A stretch of 49,258 bases of DNA from an uncultured Lachnospiraceae bacterium (GTDB lineage: Bacteria > Bacillota > Clostridia > Lachnospirales > Lachnospiraceae): NCBI GenBank assembly GCA_910577105.1, contig CAJTMB010000025.1, forward strand, positions 1 through 49,258, given 5' to 3'. A program made the position numbers and the translations under genes. This document shows positions 24,866 through 33,207 of the stretch, piece by piece; position 1 is the first letter of the stretch, and the number at the start of each line of letters is the position of its first letter. Under the pieces are notes generated by a model, which was given only the letters and a program-made list of their open reading frames with translations, was not told where the DNA came from and searched no databases.

Positions 24866-25816
24866 ATGGAAAAACAGGGAAAAAAAGCAGCAGACAAGGT
24901 TTTAGAAAATATCAGGAAGGTGATTGTCGGGCGTGAAGATACGGCAACGCTTTTGTTAACGGCACTGTTTGCGGAGGGACATGTCCTGTTGGAAGATGTA
25001 CCCGGAACAGGAAAGACAAAGATTGCAAAAACTTTGGCAAAATCTATTTCAGCCGATTTTTCAAGAATACAGTTTACGCCCGATTTGCTGCCAAGTGATT
25101 TGACCGGACTGAATATTTATGACAGGCAGAAAAACGAGTTTGTACTTCGGCAGGGGCCTGTGTTTACCAACGTGCTTTTGGCAGATGAAGTCAACCGCGC
25201 AACTCCGAGGACACAGGCAGGGCTGCTGGAATGCATGGAAGAAAGGCAGGTAACAATCGACGGAACAACGTATCCGCTGAAAAAACCTTTTTTTGTCATT
25301 GCCACACAAAATCCGGTTGAAACAGCAGGTACTTTCCCTCTGCCTGAGGCCCAACTGGACCGCTTTATGATGCAGTTGTCCATGGGCATGCCAAGCCGTC
25401 AGGAGGAACTTTCCATATTGAAGCGTTATATGAAAGAGGAGCCCTTGGATGCGGTTGTGCCGGTACTGTCAAAAGAAGAGCTGCAGGCAGCAAAAGAAGA
25501 AGCCGCAAACGTCTTTGTGCATGAATGCATTCAGGAATATATGACGGATATTGTAATGGCGACCGGGGAGGGGGACAACGTTCTGATGGGAGTCAGTCCC
25601 AGAGGGCTGTTGGCGCTGCTTCGTGCGGTTAAAGCATATGCCTGTATAAAAGGGCGTGAATATGTGATTCCGGACGATGTTAAGGTGGTTGCAATTCCTG
25701 TGCTGGCTCATCGTATCCTGACAAACGGAAGTTTTGGAAACGGAAAAGAAAATGAGACAATTGTTGCGGAAATTCTGCAGAAAGTTCCTGTTCCCACAGA
25801 GGATTTTACAGTATGA
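24866..25816 (+). CDS. MoxR-family AAA+ ATPase
   Basis: 316 residues. Walker A GTGKT in LLEDVPGTGKTKIAK, Walker B LLADEVNRATPRTQ, sensor 1 FFVIATQNPVE and PLPEAQLDRFMMQLSMGMP are MoxR hallmarks. Such ATPases act as chaperones for partner proteins, usually with DUF58 and VWA proteins. The start at 24866 has GGAGGG upstream; earlier in-frame ATGs fall in the atp terminator. It overlaps the DUF58 gene by 4 nt (ATGA), so the two are coupled. Confidence 0.94.
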   Translation: MEKQGKKAADKVLENIRKVIVGREDTATLLLTALFAEGHVLLEDVPGTGKTKIAKTLAKSISADFSRIQFTPDLLPSDLTGLNIYDRQKNEFVLRQGPVFTNVLLADEVNRATPRTQAGLLECMEERQVTIDGTTYPLKKPFFVIATQNPVETAGTFPLPEAQLDRFMMQLSMGMPSRQEELSILKRYMKEEPLDAVVPVLSKEELQAAKEEAANVFVHECIQEYMTDIVMATGEGDNVLMGVSPRGLLALLRAVKAYACIKGREYVIPDDVKVVAIPVLAHRILTNGSFGNGKENETIVAEILQKVPVPTEDFTV

Positions 25817-26934
25817 GAATAATCGGAATCGGCATCCTGGCTTTTCTTCTATATTACCTGCAACAGCAGCTTTACCGCAGGAGATGGAGCAAAAGCCTCT
25901 ATGTCACATTGAAGTTTCATAAAACAAGCTTGTTTGAGGGAGAAGAAAGCAGGCTGTATGAAGTGATAGAAAACAGAAAGAAGCTTCCACTCCCTATGCT
26001 GAAAGTAAAATTTCAGACATCCAGAAATCTGGAGTTTGCGGATATAGAGGGTTCACGGGTGACGGATTATTTTTACCGCAATGATGTTTTTGAGGTCGGC
26101 GGCGGTGAAAGAATTACCCGTACCCTGCAATTTACAGGGAAAAAAAGAGGGTATTACAAGATAAACGGCATTGATTTGGTGGGTGCGGATTTGTTCCTTT
26201 CCTGTGAGCTCTTGGAGAGCAGGGAAGCAAACCAGTATATTTATGTTTATCCCAAGCCTCTTATGAGCCGTGAATTTATGCTTTCACTTAAGCAGTTAAA
26301 CGGGGAGGTGCTGACCAAGAGGCACCTTTTGGAAGACCCTTTTGAGTACCGGGGCATCCGGGAATACCAGCCGTATGATGATGTTCGCACGGTCAATTGG
26401 AAAGCTACTGCCCGTATGGAAGATTTGATGGTAAATGAGAGGAATTACACAGCCTTAAAGTCTATTAGAATTTTTCTCAATATAGAAGACACGGGAATTT
26501 TGAAGAAAGAAGAAGCCGTGGAGGCCGCTATCAGGATAGCCGCAGGGGCGGCAGAATATTTTTTGAAGCAGGGCATGTCCGTAGAGTGCTGCTGCAACGG
26601 AAGGGATGTTCTGGACGGGACATATATGCAGGTATCTTCCGGCGCAGGTTATGCGCAGATGGAGAGGATTAACCGCAGTCTTTCCAGAATTGATGCCGGT
26701 AAAGAAACCTATAGTTTTGGGGAGTGCTTCCGGAATAAATTGTGGAAGGAAGGGACAGGAAGCATGACCCTTTTCGTGGCACCCAATGCCTATGAGGAGT
26801 TTGTCCGGCTGTTGACAGAATATCATGCACAGGGAAAAGATTTTGTCTGGTTTTATCCGGTATTGGAGAAGGATTCTTTCGTACTGCCGCCGGAACTTAA
26901 AAAAAATATCCGTATAATACCTGTCGGAAAGTGA
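25813..26934 (+). CDS. DUF58 domain protein
   Basis: 373 residues with one N-terminal hydrophobic segment (about 4-18). The DUF58 signature DPFEYRGIREYQPYDDVRTV followed by NWKATARMEDLMV is at about residues 176-208. DUF58 proteins pair with MoxR ATPases and membrane proteins of the transglutaminase/DUF4129 type in a conserved but poorly understood envelope system. It overlaps moxR and is 9 nt from the next gene. Confidence 0.92.
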   Translation: MRIIGIGILAFLLYYLQQQLYRRRWSKSLYVTLKFHKTSLFEGEESRLYEVIENRKKLPLPMLKVKFQTSRNLEFADIEGSRVTDYFYRNDVFEVGGGERITRTLQFTGKKRGYYKINGIDLVGADLFLSCELLESREANQYIYVYPKPLMSREFMLSLKQLNGEVLTKRHLLEDPFEYRGIREYQPYDDVRTVNWKATARMEDLMVNERNYTALKSIRIFLNIEDTGILKKEEAVEAAIRIAAGAAEYFLKQGMSVECCCNGRDVLDGTYMQVSSGAGYAQMERINRSLSRIDAGKETYSFGECFRNKLWKEGTGSMTLFVAPNAYEEFVRLLTEYHAQGKDFVWFYPVLEKDSFVLPPELKKNIRIIPVGK

Positions 26935-26943
26935 GGGAATGAC

Positions 26944-28164
26944 ATGAATCTGGGAAAATTAGAAGGTTTCAAAACTTTTTTGACCGTTCAAATGAATACC
27001 TGGATTTTGTATTCTGTGGCGCTTACCCTGATGATTCTCTCCGGAGAGACCAGCTTTCATATGGTAAGGTGGTGGGGGCTTAGTTTTTATCCGTTTCTGC
27101 TCTATCTTATCCGGCGAAAAGACTGGAGTTTTCCAGTGTTTATCGGCTCCCATCTGCTTTTAGTGATATTTTGTCTGTTGCTGCCTGCATCTAATGTTTT
27201 TGTGTGTGGGTTGTCTGCTGTGTTTGCGGCAGGATTTACCGTTTACTCCGTTTATCTGCGTATGAATACAAAAAGCTGGCAGGACAAGGCGGTTCCGCCT
27301 ATGGTGGCGACCGGGATATTATTTGTAATGATGATGGTGCTGCGTACACAGGGAGAGGGCAGCAGGGAGCCTTACTATATCCTTCTTGGCGTAATTTACT
27401 TCTGCCTTTATTTTGTATACAGTTATACTGTGCAATACTTGCATTTTATCAAGGTCAATGAAAGCTCTGCCGGGTATATACCCGTAAGAAAAATGTTTAC
27501 GGCAGGTATGAAAATGACCGTTCCGTATACAATAACGTGTGGTATTTTATTGTTAATAGCAGGAAATGTTTCTATAATAAACAAAATAGTTCATTTAGTG
27601 AAAAGAATTTTGTTTATTGTACTTTCCTTTCTTCTGAGAAATGCAGGGGGCAGCGGGGAAGGACCGGTGACAGAAGAATTAGAGGAGGAGATACTTCAGG
27701 ATGCATCGGCGGGGGAGGCCTTTTTGCCGGGTGAAAGTTTCTGGCTGTGGGAGGTTGTGGAAAAAATAGGAATGTTTCTTGTTGCACTGCTTATCATTGC
27801 CGCTGTGATTGCAGCCTTTAGGAATATTCTGCGTTTTATCCGAAAAGCATTTGCAAGAAGGAGGAAAAAGTTTGAACTGCTGGAAGAAAGCCAACCGGAT
27901 GAGAGGGAAAATTGCGAAGTGGAGAGGAGTGTGTCTCTGCAAAAGAGAAGAAATCTGCTTTCACTGTTTTCCAACCGGGAGCAAATCAGAAGAATATACA
28001 GGAAAAGAGTGAAAAGGGAAACTTGCATGAGACCGGACAAAACGGCAAGGGAATGTTGTGAGGAGTTTGCTGCCATCCCTCTTGCTCAAATCTATGAAAA
28101 AGCCCGTTATTCCAAGGCTGAATGTAGTGCGAAAGATTTAAAAGAGGCAAAAAAGTGGCAGTGA
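26944..28164 (+). CDS. Polytopic membrane protein with DUF4129-like tail
   Basis: 406 residues. Six or seven N-terminal hydrophobic helices (about 15-215), a loop, another helix (about 275-300) and a basic cytoplasmic tail ending in IPLAQIYEKARYSKAE, which resembles the C-terminal DUF4129 motif of proteins encoded after moxR and DUF58. In many clostridia the third gene also has a transglutaminase-like domain; I see none here. Function unknown, probably part of the MoxR/DUF58 complex. Confidence 0.72.
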   Translation: MNLGKLEGFKTFLTVQMNTWILYSVALTLMILSGETSFHMVRWWGLSFYPFLLYLIRRKDWSFPVFIGSHLLLVIFCLLLPASNVFVCGLSAVFAAGFTVYSVYLRMNTKSWQDKAVPPMVATGILFVMMMVLRTQGEGSREPYYILLGVIYFCLYFVYSYTVQYLHFIKVNESSAGYIPVRKMFTAGMKMTVPYTITCGILLLIAGNVSIINKIVHLVKRILFIVLSFLLRNAGGSGEGPVTEELEEEILQDASAGEAFLPGESFWLWEVVEKIGMFLVALLIIAAVIAAFRNILRFIRKAFARRRKKFELLEESQPDERENCEVERSVSLQKRRNLLSLFSNREQIRRIYRKRVKRETCMRPDKTARECCEEFAAIPLAQIYEKARYSKAECSAKDLKEAKKWQ

Positions 28165-28212
28165 AAGCGCGGAATGCATATGTTAAGAAAAAGGGAAAGT
28201 GAAGGGTAGAGC

Positions 28213-28602
28213 ATGGATTTTCAGCACAGGATTCTGCCTTTTTACATGGCCTATTCCACACCGTATTTTATGCAGGAGGAAGACAGTGTTCTGCGTGATT
28301 TGGAATATCTCCAACAGATGTATCCGATGCAGGCCAAGAGATTGCAGAAAAGGGTTGTGGAAGTTGTGGATACGATGGATTATGAAGGAAGCCTGTTATA
28401 TGATGAATTTCCCGATAAATGGCAGTTATACAGGCTGGCGCAGTCGGTTGTCGTCATATTAAAACAGGAGGAAGAAGAAGACGGGAATGTCCAGACATCG
28501 GAAGAACTTTGGGGATGGATAGAGAACATGGTCCAAATTATCCTTTTTTATGAGATATACAAAAGAAGACACGGGGGACGAAGAGGTTTCTTAAAATTTT
28601 AG
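28213..28602 (+). CDS. Protein of unknown function in the MoxR cluster
   Basis: 129 residues, no signal or membrane helix, probably helical. It starts MDFQHRILPFYMAYSTPYF and contains EYLQQMYPMQAKRLQKRVVE and LYDEFPDKWQLYRLAQSVV, ending in a basic stretch (YKRRHGGRRGFLKF). The tyrosine- and proline-rich start and repeated acidic run EEEEDG are notable. I do not recognise the family. It follows the DUF4129-like gene by 48 nt on the same strand with a modest GAAGGG ribosome site. Confidence 0.8.
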   Translation: MDFQHRILPFYMAYSTPYFMQEEDSVLRDLEYLQQMYPMQAKRLQKRVVEVVDTMDYEGSLLYDEFPDKWQLYRLAQSVVVILKQEEEEDGNVQTSEELWGWIENMVQIILFYEIYKRRHGGRRGFLKF

Positions 28603-28630
28603 TTGTGGTTTTATGATAAAGCCATTAAAA

Positions 28631-28691
28631 TATAGTCATAGTGCCAAAATACCCTGGCCACAAGGGATAGGGTCCGGCAGCTATGACTATA
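28631..28691 (+). other. Nested hairpin before the methyltransferase gene
   Basis: An 11-bp perfect stem TATAGTCATAG (28631-28641) / CTATGACTATA (28681-28691) encloses TGCC/GGCA with a one-base bulge and an inner ACCCT/AGGGT stem. No T run follows, and the AUG is 20 nt downstream. It may be a processing site, attenuator or leader element; no known class is recognised. Confidence 0.6.
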
Positions 28692-28711
28692 TCATTATGA
28701 GGAAAACCAAT

Positions 28712-29881
28712 ATGGAAGAGTTAAAAAGGCTGTTGGATACAATAATAGATGATAAACTTTGCCAGGTGACGGTAAGCAACCCGGCGGATAAAACCAAAGG
28801 GAGTAAAATAAGGGTGCGGCCGGTTTTGTTAAAGGACAAGCTTATGTTTCAGGAAACAGTGTACCGGGAAAACAAGGTTTTTCATAGCAACCACACGACG
28901 GAAGAAATAAAAAAACGATTGTTATATTATTTACAGGATAATTTTCGTCAGGCAGAACTGACAGCTTTGGAATATACAGCAACGGTACTGATAAGTAAAA
29001 AAGGAAAAGTAACCATAAAGAAAAAGCAGATAAAGACGGATGATGGAGTGGAAAGACCGGACAGGAAGGAAATGCTGCATCATAACCGTACAAAACATTA
29101 TATATTAGAAGAAGGAAAGCCGGTGGATTTTCTGGTCGGACTGGGGGTACAGACCCCTGACGGCAGGATTGTAAAGGCGAAGCATGACAAATTCCGGCAG
29201 ATAAACAGGTATCTGGAATTTATAGAAGATATCGTAAAGAAACTGCCAACGGAAAGGCCGGTCAGAATTATCGATTTTGGATGCGGAAAATCTTATCTGA
29301 CTTTTGCAATGTATTATTATCTTCATGTTTTGCAGGGCTATAGTCTGGAAGTAACGGGTCTGGACTTAAAAGAGGATGTCATTGATTTGTGCAATGCCCT
29401 TGCGAAAGAATATCATTATGACAATCTTCATTTTGAGAAGGGTGATATCAGCACTTTTTCCGGGACAGGTGCAGTGGATATGGTGGTTACGCTTCATGCA
29501 TGTGATACGGCAACGGATTTTGCCCTGGAAAAGGCGGTGAAATGGGGAGCAAGAGTGATTTTGGCAGTGCCGTGCTGCCAGCATGAGGTAAACCGGCAGA
29601 TTGTATGCAGTCAACTTTCAAATATATTAAAGTACGGTTTAATAAAGGAAAGATTATCCGCTTTGATTACCGATGCAGTAAGGGCCAATCTTTTGGAAGA
29701 AATGGGTTATGAAACGCAGATACTGGAATTTATTGATATGGATAATACACCAAAGAACTTGTTAATTCGCGCCGTGAAAAAAGAGGGTATGCGCCCAAAG
29801 AAAGCAAACATTCGTGAAACAACAAAGTTCCTGCATGTGGAAACAACCCTGCAAAAGCTTTTAGAGGAGAAGGCAGAATGA
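28712..29881 (+). CDS. Class I SAM-dependent methyltransferase
   Basis: 389 residues. Rossmann-fold motif I is IIDFGCGKSYLTFAMYYYL, followed by VTGLDLKEDVIDLC and a VTLHACDTATDFAL motif. AVPCCQHEVNRQI near residue 290 suits the Methyltransf_32-like group, whose members include RNA and protein methyltransferases; the substrate here is unknown. The N-terminal 150 residues form an extra domain. The start is placed at 28712 (GAGGA eight bases before); an earlier in-frame ATG at 28613 would run through the hairpin at 28631-28691. It overlaps the next gene by 4 nt (ATGA). Confidence 0.85.
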   Translation: MEELKRLLDTIIDDKLCQVTVSNPADKTKGSKIRVRPVLLKDKLMFQETVYRENKVFHSNHTTEEIKKRLLYYLQDNFRQAELTALEYTATVLISKKGKVTIKKKQIKTDDGVERPDRKEMLHHNRTKHYILEEGKPVDFLVGLGVQTPDGRIVKAKHDKFRQINRYLEFIEDIVKKLPTERPVRIIDFGCGKSYLTFAMYYYLHVLQGYSLEVTGLDLKEDVIDLCNALAKEYHYDNLHFEKGDISTFSGTGAVDMVVTLHACDTATDFALEKAVKWGARVILAVPCCQHEVNRQIVCSQLSNILKYGLIKERLSALITDAVRANLLEEMGYETQILEFIDMDNTPKNLLIRAVKKEGMRPKKANIRETTKFLHVETTLQKLLEEKAE

Positions 29882-32400
29882 AAAAAGCAATTATAAAGGG
29901 AATTGTCTTTGGGATTACCTTTTTTGCCGCGTTGGTGATTATCAGCCGGGTTATCAATAAAGGTAACAATGATATGACAGTGGAGATGGCTCCGGCAGCT
30001 TTCCCGGTTATTTTCATGGGAAACGACGGCGTAATATATAATGAATTGCACGGCTATGCCAATCCTATGGATACGGCATATATGCGTGATACGGTAACGG
30101 CGCTGAATGAAGGCCGTTCCACAGAATTTACGATAGAGTCCTATGGGCAGAATATTCACGGAATTACCTTTGAGGTAAGAAGCATAGACGGGGAGCGCCT
30201 GATTGAGAATACCCGGGTGTCGGAATATGAGGAAAAGGCAGGTGTGCTGACGGGAAAAATAACGGTAAAGGATTTGATTTCCGAAAATACAGAGTATATG
30301 CTGGTATTACTGCTGGAAGCAGACGAAGGCAAAGTTATCCGGTATTATACCAGAATTATATGGGATAAAGGATACCATCTGGCAGAAAAACTGCAATTTG
30401 CCATGTCCTTCCATGAAAAGACCTTTGACAAGGAAGAGGCAAAAGATTTGGCAAAATATATGGAAACAAATGCCGAAGGGGACAATTCCACATTACACAA
30501 GGTGGATATCCATTGCAGCCTGAATCAGGTTTCGTGGGGAAATCTGGCTGTTACCAGAATTACCAGACCCATCTTTAATGTTACGGAACTGGCATCACAG
30601 ACTGCGAGCATTACGGCACATTATATTGTTGCGGCGCCAAACAATGATGATACCAATTATTTTTATGTGGAAGAATACTACCGGCTTCGATATACGGCTG
30701 ACAGGACATATCTGCTGGACTATTGCCGTACTATGAACAGCCTTTTGGATGAGAAGGGCGATATCTATGTCAATGATAAGATTGTATTGGGTATTGAGGA
30801 CGAAAATCTGCCCGTTAAGGAAAGTGAAGATGGCAATGTAGTTGCATTTGAAATCCAGAACAGGATATACAGTTATAATGTGACTACCAATAAAATGGCA
30901 GTGGTTTTTGGATTTTATGATAAGAATCATGCAGATGCAAGAACCATGTATAACCAGCATGGCATGAAAATACTGAATATTGATGAAGGCGGCAATATGC
31001 AGTTTGTGGTATACGGATATATGAACAGGGGAAGGCATGAAGGGGAAGTCGGCATTCAGCTTTATTATTATGACAGTGCAATGAATACCATTGAGGAAGC
31101 CCTTTATATTCCTTATGACAAGACATACCAGATTTTAAAAGCAGAACTGGAACCGCTTCTTTACTTAAGCAGGGATAATTTTCTTTATTTTAAACTGGAG
31201 AACGCTGTTTTTGAGGTAAACCTGAATGAAAAAACTTACAGCCGGATTATTGAAGTGCAGGATGATGACAGTATGCAGGTGTCTGACAACAATAAGATGG
31301 TGGTATGGCAGGCCGGAGGCAGTCTGTATAAAACGAAAGAGCTGATTCTGATGAATCTGGGAAGCCGTGATAAAATATCCATTCGCGCCGATGCAGAGGA
31401 TTATATTATGCCTCTTGGATTTATGGGGGAGGATTTGGTTTACGGGCTTGCGCACAAGGAAGATTTATTGACGGACAGTGCAGGGCGCACAACGTTTCCC
31501 ATGTATGCGGTTTATATTCAGGATGCCCAGGGAAAACTGCTGAAAACATACAGACAGGAAGGTATTTACATCAGCGGATGCAGCATGCAGTCTAACCAGA
31601 TTAATCTGGACAGACTGGTGAAACTGCCGGACGGCACTTATTCGGAAACGACGCAGGATTATATTATGGACAGCAATGAAACATCTTCCGGGAAAAATAC
31701 CATTAAGACCGTAATTACGGAAAACTATGGGAAATATGTGCAGATAGCAGTGAAAAAGACGATAGATGCGAAAACCATACAAGTATTGACCCCTAAAGAG
31801 GTTTTGTATGAGGGAGGCAGGACGCTTACCCTTGCGGGGGAATCCCTGACAGAAAGGTATTATGTATATGGACCTCTGGGAGTGGAAGGGATATTCGGAG
31901 ACCCGGCAAAGGCAGTCATGCTGGCAGATACAAAATCGGGAGTAGTTATGAATGATGAAGGCGACTATGTGTGGATGCGCGGCAACCGGGTCAGTAGAAA
32001 TCAGATTATGGCGATTGAAGCGGCGGCCGTCTCAGAGGAAAGGGACAGTCTGGCCGTCTGTCTGGACGTTATGTTAAAGTATGAGGGGGTAATCCGAAAT
32101 TCCGCATATATGCTTTCAAAGGGAGAAACCGTGCATTCTATTTTGGAAAGCAGTCTAGAAAATACACGGATTCTGGATTTGAAAGGATGTTCTCTGGATA
32201 TGATTCTATATTATGTGAATCAGGATATTCCTGTTCTGGCTTATCTGGAGGATGGCAGTGCAGTGTTGATTATCGGCTTTAACGAGTATAATATTGTATT
32301 GTTAAATCCACAGAAAGGTGTGATTGAAAAAGCAGGCATGAACGATTCCGCCAAATGGCTGGAGGAAAACGGCAACTGCTTTATCACCTATATCAGGTAA
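29878..32400 (+). CDS. Large exported or membrane-anchored protein, unknown
   Basis: 840 residues. One N-terminal hydrophobic segment (about 7-24) then a long extracytoplasmic region, mainly beta and rich in Tyr, Asp and Asn (about 30-690), perhaps a propeller. The last 120 residues (from about 715) look like a C39-type papain-like fold: SLAVCLDVMLKYEGV, then AYLEDGSAVLIIGFNEYNIV and VLLNPQKG. The residue where the catalytic His would be expected appears replaced (GSAVLIIG rather than GHxVLV), so it may be inactive. It is translationally coupled to the methyltransferase. No family name can be given. Confidence 0.75.
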   Translation: MKKAIIKGIVFGITFFAALVIISRVINKGNNDMTVEMAPAAFPVIFMGNDGVIYNELHGYANPMDTAYMRDTVTALNEGRSTEFTIESYGQNIHGITFEVRSIDGERLIENTRVSEYEEKAGVLTGKITVKDLISENTEYMLVLLLEADEGKVIRYYTRIIWDKGYHLAEKLQFAMSFHEKTFDKEEAKDLAKYMETNAEGDNSTLHKVDIHCSLNQVSWGNLAVTRITRPIFNVTELASQTASITAHYIVAAPNNDDTNYFYVEEYYRLRYTADRTYLLDYCRTMNSLLDEKGDIYVNDKIVLGIEDENLPVKESEDGNVVAFEIQNRIYSYNVTTNKMAVVFGFYDKNHADARTMYNQHGMKILNIDEGGNMQFVVYGYMNRGRHEGEVGIQLYYYDSAMNTIEEALYIPYDKTYQILKAELEPLLYLSRDNFLYFKLENAVFEVNLNEKTYSRIIEVQDDDSMQVSDNNKMVVWQAGGSLYKTKELILMNLGSRDKISIRADAEDYIMPLGFMGEDLVYGLAHKEDLLTDSAGRTTFPMYAVYIQDAQGKLLKTYRQEGIYISGCSMQSNQINLDRLVKLPDGTYSETTQDYIMDSNETSSGKNTIKTVITENYGKYVQIAVKKTIDAKTIQVLTPKEVLYEGGRTLTLAGESLTERYYVYGPLGVEGIFGDPAKAVMLADTKSGVVMNDEGDYVWMRGNRVSRNQIMAIEAAAVSEERDSLAVCLDVMLKYEGVIRNSAYMLSKGETVHSILESSLENTRILDLKGCSLDMILYYVNQDIPVLAYLEDGSAVLIIGFNEYNIVLLNPQKGVIEKAGMNDSAKWLEENGNCFITYIR

Positions 32401-32896
32401 AAGGAGTATTGGTTTTAAAAATCCGCGCGGCATTTTTTTGCAGGGCAAACAATAACAGCATGCCTAAAACGCCGCAGGAAATGACTTCGCCGGCTCCAAC
32501 CGTCAGAAACAAGTACCACCATGCGTCCACAAGTCCGTAACCATGAATAAGCACAAACGGAACGATAACAGCATTGGAGAGGATGGTGGGCAGGGGAACA
32601 AGCCATTTCTTTGTTCGTACCATGTATGCACCCGCAGCGCCTATCAGGGAAGCAAGGCTTCCGATTAAAATATCCAGCAGGCATCCGCCCGTTAACAGGT
32701 TGGAAAGCATACAGCCGATATACAAACCGGGTATGGCAGCAGGGGTAAAAAAGGGAAGGATGGCGAGCATCTCCGAAAGGCGCACCTGTATGGCGCCGGA
32801 GGCCAGCCCGAATGTGTTGGCGGCAAATGTCAACACCACATAGAGGGCAGCAATCAAGGCTGCCTGTGTCAGAAACAGAACTTTTTTGTTTTTCAT
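32393..32896 (-). CDS. queT: QueT-family queuosine precursor transporter
   Basis: 167 residues with about five membrane helices. AALIAALYVVLTFAANTFGL, GAIQVRLSEMLAILPFFTPA and GLYIGCMLSNLLTGG are typical of QueT, the substrate-binding component of an ECF transporter for queuosine precursors. The start at 32896 has AAAGGAG eight bases upstream; the open frame running back to 33181 crosses the promoter and a repeat and is not coding. Its 3' end overlaps that of the converging 840-residue gene by 8 nt. A promoter (32985-33012) and a possible preQ1 leader precede it. Confidence 0.92.
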   Translation of the reverse strand: MKNKKVLFLTQAALIAALYVVLTFAANTFGLASGAIQVRLSEMLAILPFFTPAAIPGLYIGCMLSNLLTGGCLLDILIGSLASLIGAAGAYMVRTKKWLVPLPTILSNAVIVPFVLIHGYGLVDAWWYLFLTVGAGEVISCGVLGMLLLFALQKNAARIFKTNTPFT

Positions 32897-32902
32897 ATGC
32901 AT

Positions 32903-32978
32903 ATCTCCTTTAGTTTTGTTTTTTTGCCGTCCATGGGACGGGTAGGTGAGGAAGGTCTCGAACTCACCGTTGTTACGA
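32903..32978 (-). promoter_or_regulatory. Candidate preQ1-type riboswitch leader of queT
   Basis: The leader forms a stem GGTGAG/CTCACC (32945-32950 with 32963-32968, read on the minus strand) with a pyrimidine-rich loop, a second hairpin CCGTCC/GGACGG (32927-32941), then an A-rich tail reading CAAAACTAAAGGAG into the ribosome site. PreQ1 riboswitches commonly control queT and end in an A-rich tail with ACTAA near the Shine-Dalgarno. The class (I, II or III) cannot be assigned by eye. Confidence 0.5.
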
Positions 32979-32984
32979 AAATTT

Positions 32985-33012
32985 ATTATACCGAAAACGG
33001 ACAACATGTCAA
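32985..33012 (-). promoter_or_regulatory. queT promoter
   Basis: Consensus TTGACA (33007-33012) and consensus TATAAT (32985-32990) with a 16-bp spacer on the minus strand. The start lies about 80 nt before the ATG, leaving room for the leader. Confidence 0.85.
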
Positions 33013-33030
33013 GATAAATAAAAACATTTA

Positions 33031-33173
33031 TATTTTTCACGGTCAGCGTGCGGACGCATTTGTTCCAACAGGACACGTTCTCACTCCGGTAAAAACACAG
33101 CGGTACATAGGAGGTTGTTTTTACAGGGTTCTTTATGGAATCAAATGCGTCCGCACGCCGGCTGTGAAAAATA
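33031..33173 (+). repeat. Long hairpin repeat, copy 3 (deleted core)
   Basis: Arms 33031-33062 and 33142-33173 pair at 29 of 32 positions; the three mismatches are all transitions clustered in the middle. TTCCAACAGGAC, CGGTAC and GAGGTT are kept, but the sequence jumps from GAGGTT straight to GTTTTTACAGG, so the 3' half of the core hairpin is lost. It lies between the divergent queT and tldD genes, 18 bp from the queT -35. Confidence 0.88.
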
Positions 33174-33207
33174 GAAAACACAGACTACAAGTAAGGAGGA
33201 TTTTATT

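Noticed and set aside
28613..28711. Longer methyltransferase start at 28613
   Set aside because: It would translate through a conserved-looking hairpin and lacks a ribosome site; 28712 has GAGGA at good spacing.
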